From Saprospiraceae bacterium (GTDB lineage: Bacteria; Bacteroidota; Bacteroidia; Chitinophagales; Saprospiraceae): a stretch of DNA of 64,000 bases. This document shows, piece after piece, positions 59,101 through 64,000 of the stretch (within the stretch, counting starts at the first letter, position 1; every line of letters starts with the position of its first letter). Made by a program: the position numbers and the translations under genes. The notes under the pieces are model-generated. The model was not told where the DNA came from, did no database searches, and saw only the letters and a list, made by a program, of their open reading frames with translations. The DNA is taken from positions 1-64,000 of the forward strand of contig JADJVN010000005.1 in NCBI GenBank assembly GCA_016710585.1, given 5' to 3'.

Positions 59101-60597
59101 ATTATAACTTGCTTTACAATCCCATGCTGATGTCGTGACAGTTAGATTCTTTGGTGTAAATACTGTTGGAGCTTGATGATCTTTTATAGAGATTCTTTGT
59201 ATGTGATCAATTCTATTGCCTGTACACCAATCCAAAATAAGCCATCTTCTGAATAATATATATGATCCAGGGCATACAGAAGTAGTATCGTCTGAATAAT
59301 CGAACTGTATATTTCCACAGTATGTACCTTTTGGAGCACCTGTTCCAGTTCCACTAGTATCAGGAAATCCATTAGCAAATTTTGTCCAAGTTCCATCACA
59401 AGCTAATTTAGGTTGATGTCCTACACCAGCTAAATCATCATAGTTATCTGGAAGTTTTACATCAGCTAAAGTACCTTTTTTGAGATCAAAAGTATCAGTA
59501 CAATAGTGAGCGTATCCACCATTGTCCACTGCTTTCCACTTTCTATAAAGCGTTGAAGATAAAACAGCATTGCTGCAATTATACTTTACAATACTATCAG
59601 AAAAAGATAGTAATACTGAACCACAAGCATCTAATCCAGTAACAACATAAGGATATGAAGTCAAATCTATAACTGCAAGTGCAGGGATTGGAAATCTAAG
59701 AGAGTCCAATAAATTATTGCTTAGTATTGGTCTTAAATCAGAACTACAAACGATCGTATCTCTTCTAGTTTGACACAATAATGCAGGAGGCGTCTTATCT
59801 TCCAATAGGATAGTTCCCCAACAACTATTTCCGCAAACAATGTTTTTTACAGAAACTTGTAGTGTTTTTCCAATATAAGATTTGTTTACTGGCATAGACA
59901 CAGCAACACCATTGTATGACAAGCTTACTTGATAGAAACCTAGATCAGCACATGCTTCAATTTCACCTTCTAGCACCATTTCAGCTGCAATGAAAGCTTC
60001 GCATACAGAATTGACAGATGCTTGAACAGAATTGTTACAAGCGATTTGGCAATTTGACCAGCAATCAGGTAATGTTGCAGTATTTGAAGTTGCAGTTGCA
60101 ATTGGTGTTGTTGTTGCAACATGTGAAGTGTCGTTTAAAGTACCACCAATAGCTCTCAGGTTTAATTCCACAGTTACTCTAATAGTAACACCATCAGCTG
60201 GATCCAAGAACCCTGCACCATTTGTTATATAAAATGATGAAGCTCCGTCATATCCTGTGTTGATAGTAGGATAATCTACTGGAAGAACAGAACCAGAAGT
60301 TGCAACAATTGCAGGTGGTGCAACTACTCTTACAAACTTGCTTCCAAGATTTGTAGATGCGTTCATGACATCTGTTAAATAAATTCCTTGTGCAATACCT
60401 GCTGTATTGTTTGTTAGAACAAATTCATAAGCAGCATCGACATTTCCTGCAATTCCGCTCGAAGCTGGAACGACGCCAAGGATTGTTTTTGTTAAAGTTA
60501 ATTGTGCGCTTAGACTTCCCAATGAGAAGAAGCTGCATATCATAGCAAAGAGGATATAACCTTTTTTTGCTGATTTTAAATTGCCTAACTTTTTCAT
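56122..60597 (-). CDS. giant HYR-repeat surface protein, second paralogue
   Basis: 1491 residues from the ATG at 60597, which starts the signal peptide (MKKLGNLKSAKKGYILFAMI...LSAQ). After an N-terminal DUF11-like domain (LTLTKTILGVVPASSG), the same modules follow as in the neighbouring paralogues: HYR repeats (DKLAPVVTCPANKTVNCETD), NWTVIDWCTYDATVTP, a carboxypeptidase-like repeat, the dockerin-like TTRDILLIQKHILG and ARDLSDLRKLILG, a cohesin-like domain (DDIIEVPVYSEAQITEFNGI) and a T9SS tail (YVLYQNIPNPFSGITN). The N-terminal domain distinguishes it from the first paralogue. Tandem with both neighbours, so they arose by duplication. Confidence 0.85.
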   Translation of the reverse strand: MKKLGNLKSAKKGYILFAMICSFFSLGSLSAQLTLTKTILGVVPASSGIAGNVDAAYEFVLTNNTAGIAQGIYLTDVMNASTNLGSKFVRVVAPPAIVATSGSVLPVDYPTINTGYDGASSFYITNGAGFLDPADGVTIRVTVELNLRAIGGTLNDTSHVATTTPIATATSNTATLPDCWSNCQIACNNSVQASVNSVCEAFIAAEMVLEGEIEACADLGFYQVSLSYNGVAVSMPVNKSYIGKTLQVSVKNIVCGNSCWGTILLEDKTPPALLCQTRRDTIVCSSDLRPILSNNLLDSLRFPIPALAVIDLTSYPYVVTGLDACGSVLLSFSDSIVKYNCSNAVLSSTLYRKWKAVDNGGYAHYCTDTFDLKKGTLADVKLPDNYDDLAGVGHQPKLACDGTWTKFANGFPDTSGTGTGAPKGTYCGNIQFDYSDDTTSVCPGSYILFRRWLILDWCTGNRIDHIQRISIKDHQAPTVFTPKNLTVTTSAWDCKASYNLAAPIKLAKTSDDVAANDDKLRIWDGCSNSTVKIYHKLPLNPFDSTGSVLKSVTLVNPNANGSYTFTNLEYGFNWFEAIITDGCGNSVTVRWEVRVVDNIPPVAICHQRVVVSLGSNGYATIPASVLNDGSHDNCGQPVTLKIARMTLGCGGSLSFQNTQSFCCATDPLNRPIAVALLVTDASGNTSVCMDSVILQDKLAPVVTCPANKTVNCETDLTNLSVFGTPTASDNCSISLSTNVDDQRNACGLGNINRIFTYTDGSGLTATCTQVITVVDVDPFDGLTDIVWPDHLTLNGCLSNTSEAVTGKPTFLNKDKCNQPVARYDDLVFNYVEGVCYKILRNWTVIDWCTYDATVTPVKGLWRHTQVIKISNTDLPQITSRCVDTTYCITENCSTTFTLSATGTDACTPQSELKWSYSLEDVATNTVILSGNVKQFTRTYLAGAYRVNWRVEDQCGNATTCSYVVTVKDCKRPTPYCNNGIVSVLMENSNSVTIWAKDFNLGSSDNCTGNLLYSFTQNVADSFKTFTCADIPDGKTDTIEITLYVTDQAGNFDLCKTKIILQDNKNVCPDKFVGGTSMIAGAIRMANQNGAAQVPVSIYDQNNVELTKYTTNDDGKYEFALLNNAKDYMVKPNLDKDPAAGITTRDILLIQKHILGIQSFNQHHQFIAADVNNSKSITARDLSDLRKLILGVTSDFQENNSWNFISSSTPFDINDPYKYSSEIMINNLNHDMMNNDFIAVKTGDVTGEAKTSGVQNSSTRSNEKVNLVIDELDFTADDIIEVPVYSEAQITEFNGIQMAFQYDDSKLEFIGITSAELAINATNYNVIFDQSANIRLSYSNELAQNIDNTNPLFILTFKTKSSGRMDLQSLFMNSKSLQGESYLGSKTLDVDLQFRTKGISNNTDNSKYVLYQNIPNPFSGITNIQFNAPKNDDTVELSIYDLSGKVVYKKSLITKKGLNEIEVKLDANIHGILYYKLDANEFIATRKMVVIR

Positions 60598-60741
60598 AAT
60601 TTTAGTAAAATTCGTTTGGCCCATTTTGGATAATTTTATTAATTAATGGTTGTTGTTTATTTTTTTTAAATACAATTTCTGAGATCCTCAAACGGTATCT
60701 TGAGCGATGTCAGGGGGGAGTATATATGAATTTTGAGTTTT

Positions 60742-60775
60742 TACAAGTGCTTGTTGTTTATTACAAGCACTTGTA
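60742..60775 (-). terminator. hairpin between giant genes
   Basis: TACAAGTGCTTG (60742-60753) and its complement (60764-60775) with a 10-nt loop, just downstream of the third giant gene. A 12-bp perfect stem. The T-run lies on the + side only, so terminator strength on the minus strand is uncertain. Confidence 0.45.
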
Positions 60776-60789
60776 AATTTGTTTATTTT

Positions 60790-63700
60790 TTAGTCGATGA
60801 GGATCATCTTGCGCACTGATTTATTTCCACCAGTTTCTAAACTATAGTAAAGAATTCCTGATTGAACCAATTCGCTTTTTGTTATTTCAATTGTATTCAA
60901 TCCTTCTTTGAATACTTGATTCCATACTTTCAATATTTTTCCGTTCACATCAAAGATGCTAAGCACTGCTTTTTCATCTTTTGGTAATGTGAATGAGATA
61001 GTTGTATTTTCACTGAATGGATTCGGAGTATTCTGGTATAAGTAAAATACGCCAACATTTTCGCCATTTGTTCCAACATTGTTCAATCGAATTGATAATG
61101 TTTTTCCAGAATTATCATATGCTTCAGCAGCTATTCTTGATTCATTTATTGAAATAGAATTTGAAACATTTCCGCTTTTTAACGCCTTCATTTTTAATGT
61201 AAATAATTGCGATTTAACAGATGTACCTTTAGCATTGTCCCAGCTAATACTGAGTTTTCCTTCTGCTAAATTTATTGTACTGAATTGATCTTCTTGAAGG
61301 CTAAGTTCGTTTGAAATTAGATCTTCAAAAGTCATTTCATCTTTATTCCAAGTTAATTCTAATTGAAGTCCAGTTAAAGTTGCCTGATTTGCAATAGTAA
61401 ATGGAATTGTGACGAATTCATCAGCTGTGTATTTTTTATCTTCTACACTTACATTTAGCTTTTCATTTGACCTTGTAGAGCTTGAACTAAATTGATTTGT
61501 TTTAGCATTTCCACTTACATCACCAATTTTTACGGCAACAAAATTATTTTGCATTAAATCTTGATCTAAATCATTGATCGATACATTTTCTTGAACAGGC
61601 CAAGGGTATAAGATATCATTGAATTTTTGATCAGCATTGACGAATTTCCAAGACTTTTTGTTCGGAAATTCATTTGTTACACCAAGAATAACTTTTCTAA
61701 TGTCAGAAATATCTTTAGCTGTAATAGCTTGAGAATTATTTACATCAGCAGCAATTATTTTATAAAGAGATATCAAAGTTTGGATTCCAAGAATATGTTT
61801 TTGAATCAATACAATGTCATTGGTTGTAACACCATTTAATGGATCATCATTTTTGCTCGCTTCAATAAAGTAGCTTTCATTTTTTGGTAATTCTATGAAT
61901 GCATATTTTCCATCATTATTAGTCATATAGTTTTTAGGTAAACCAGTCATATTACCAGAGATCGTAATCATTGCATCTTGAACCATACTATTTGTTTCAT
62001 TTGCTAAACTACCAGCTACCATAGCAAGGCCAGAAGTTCCTCCTCCGCCAACTATACGATCTGGACATATATTTCCTGCTCCATCTTGCAAAGTAATTTC
62101 AGTTACGCAGAAATCTTGATTGCCATCGGAATCTGTTACATAGATTGTAATCGGGAATGTGTACGATTTTCCATTTGGTATATCAGCACAACGGAAAGTT
62201 CTTGAAGTAACACTTGGTGATGGGCTAAATGAATATACTAATGCATTTTGAGGCGTACAATTATCATAACTACCAGCATTATAATCAGAAGCCCAAATGG
62301 TAACTTCGCCTGTACTTGGCATGACTACGATTACAAGTCCACTTCTACAAACTGGTGTAGGTTTTTTACCATCTCTTATTGTGAATAAATAAGAACAAGT
62401 AGCTTGATTTCCACAATTATCTTTTACAGTCCAGGTAATTTTATGAGTACCATGTGGATAAGTTCCACTTGCATCATTTGTTATTCCATTGAAGTCAATT
62501 GAGCCATTGTTGTCTTGATCTATTGTATAAGTCCAAGATAAAGGGCTTGTAGTTGGACAATCATCAGTTGCAGTAGCTATAAGTTCAATATAACCATTAC
62601 AATCTGTCGTTGGACTATCCACTGTTTTATTTGCACAGCTACTAGTGATAGTAGGTGGAACAGAATTTTTAATTTTGATTACTTGTTGCCATCTGTATAT
62701 TGGTGAATTAGTAGATGAATTATAGGTACACCAGTCGATTACAGCCCATTTTCTAATTATCTTAAAACATACATTTTCAACGATATTGAATACTTCATCT
62801 TCATACGATGCGACAACGTTTGAACAGCTATTTGTCGCTGCCCAAGTAGGACTTCCTGTGATATTTGGCGATACTGAAGCACTACATCCTTCTCCTTCGT
62901 AAGTCACCGGCCAAGTGATCGCACCAGTAAATGGTGTATGATTTACTACAGTTATAGTTTGATTACAAGTAACGACATTTCCTGCGTCATCAACTGCTCT
63001 CCATGATCTGAAAATATTTCCTGTACCGCAAGTATTTATACCAGATAGATTTGGAGTTAATTCTGTAATAACTACATTGCAATCATCAGTAATCAATCCA
63101 TCATACCCCCATTGTTTTGGTTGAGGTGTATTTGTTGTATTTGCTGGGTCATTAATTATTATAGACTGTCTTGCAGATTCAGTAGATCTTACATCTCCAA
63201 AGACTTTTAAATTACTTCTATCAAATCCACAGCTTACAGTGATATTTGGTGGGCAAGCAACGACTACAGGTGGCTTTTTATCTACAACGCGCACTTCTAC
63301 CATGCAATCATTAAAATTGCCAGCCTTATCGAATACTCTTAATATTACAATGTTTGGATTTGTAGCGACATCTGCACAACAGAATTCTACAAAATCTCTA
63401 AAATCAGTATCACTTATAACTGGCGATGCACGCACCAGCTCTCATTCTTGCTACTTGGAATGGATTCGCTGGGAGACCACAATTATCGTGAGAACCATCG
63501 TCAAAAGTATTTGCATATATTTTTGCAGAGCCGGAACCTGTCAAGGTTACAATCGTCTGTAAATTGCAAACAGCAATTGGTTTTACTTTTTCTTCTACTT
63601 TTATTTCAGTACTACAATAAGATTCGTTTCCACAAGGATCCTTTCCATAGAATCTTACCCATGAACAACCAACTGGAAGGTTGGTAACATGATATGATTT

Positions 63701-64000
63701 ACCATCAACATTTCGCGTGATACCAGAAGCATCTTCCAATGATCTATCGATAACAGCAGGAGGAATACAACTAGGTGCAGATCTGATGGCAAATACTGTC
63801 CAAGTAATACTTGAAGTTGAGAGCAATCTGAAACAAATGGTGGTAGTGGAATATCAACCACTCCTGTGCAAGAATTGCTTTGCGTCGATACTGTGATATT
63901 TTGATAACAAGTTAATAGAGGCGGCGTATCATCAGTAACTTTGATGATCTGGACTGTATCTAGAGTCCTTCCAGTGCACCAGTCGATGATTAACCATTCA
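60790..64000 (-). pseudogene. giant HYR-repeat surface protein, third paralogue, frameshifted and partial
   Basis: More than 1060 residues to the window edge; the 5' end lies outside. The frame changes near 63425-63445 (ARMRAG... to SPVISDTDFRDFVEFCCADV) and near 63818-63830 (DIPLPPFVSDCSQ... to STSSITWTVFAIRS). Each joined product keeps the family pattern, so single-base errors or frameshifts interrupt one long protein. Modules from N to C: a TGRTLDTVQIIKVTDDTPPL unit, HYR repeats (VDKKPPVVVACPPNITVSCG), KWAVIDWCTYNSSTNS, a carboxypeptidase-like repeat, the dockerin-like TTNDIVLIQKHILG and AKDISDIRKVILG, a cohesin-like domain and the T9SS tail (FYLYQNTPNPFSENTT). It probably heads the tandem array on this strand. 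Confidence 0.8.

Noticed and set aside
51645..64000. Repeats that might suggest a CRISPR or satellite array
   Set aside because: The repeats are protein-level modules of paralogous genes with irregular spacing and divergent DNA.

Overview
The window comes from an AT-rich Bacteroidota genome, most likely a member of the Saprospiraceae/Saprospiria. The evidence is the number of secreted proteins that end in a type IX secretion (T9SS) C-terminal sorting domain (about ten), the DUF1800/DUF1501 pair, SprB-like repeats, very large HYR-type proteins with cohesin- and dockerin-like modules, and Bacteroidota-type promoter boxes (TAnnTTTG). I see no rRNA, tRNA, CRISPR array or recognisable transposase.

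Layout. 1-19.8 kb (+ strand): an export-rich block with DUF1800 and DUF1501 proteins, a small barrel-like protein, murB, two Ig/SprB/LRR surface proteins, a PQQ-type sugar dehydrogenase, a tricorn-like S41 protease, a structured palindromic repeat element, an SGNH-like hydrolase and a BNR-repeat protein. 19.8-29.1 kb: two related cassettes. The intact-looking one has an XRE regulator divergent from an operon of a secreted HEGWH putative metalloprotease (A), a secreted protein of unknown family (B) and a T9SS-sorted surface protein (C). The other is a decayed sister cassette with an internally deleted A, a B whose ATG has become ATA, and only the tail of the regulator, joined to a DUF4160/DUF2442 pair. 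29.2-42 kb: housekeeping genes (priA, DUF486, lpxB, surE, holA, an S66 LD-carboxypeptidase, cca, dusB, a Cys/Met PLP enzyme, ychF, an RNA pseudouridine synthase). 42-46.2 kb: an orphan histidine kinase with a TPR-like sensor region, a phosphoesterase and a quinone-reductase-like gene. 46.3-51.6 kb: an imperfect, decayed tandem duplication of a lipoprotein/secreted-protein gene pair. Its novel joint survives as an uninterrupted in-frame fusion of the reductase N-terminus to a T9SS tail. 51.6-64 kb (- strand): three giant paralogous T9SS surface proteins, the last one running off the window.

Several genes carry single-base frameshifts or stops. Those in cca, which is normally essential, and in the neighbouring LD-carboxypeptidase look like sequencing or assembly errors, so the other interruptions (gene C, the reductase, the third giant protein) should be read with the same caution. 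The clearest candidate for an undescribed system is the XRE / HEGWH protein / B / C cassette with its decayed neighbour.
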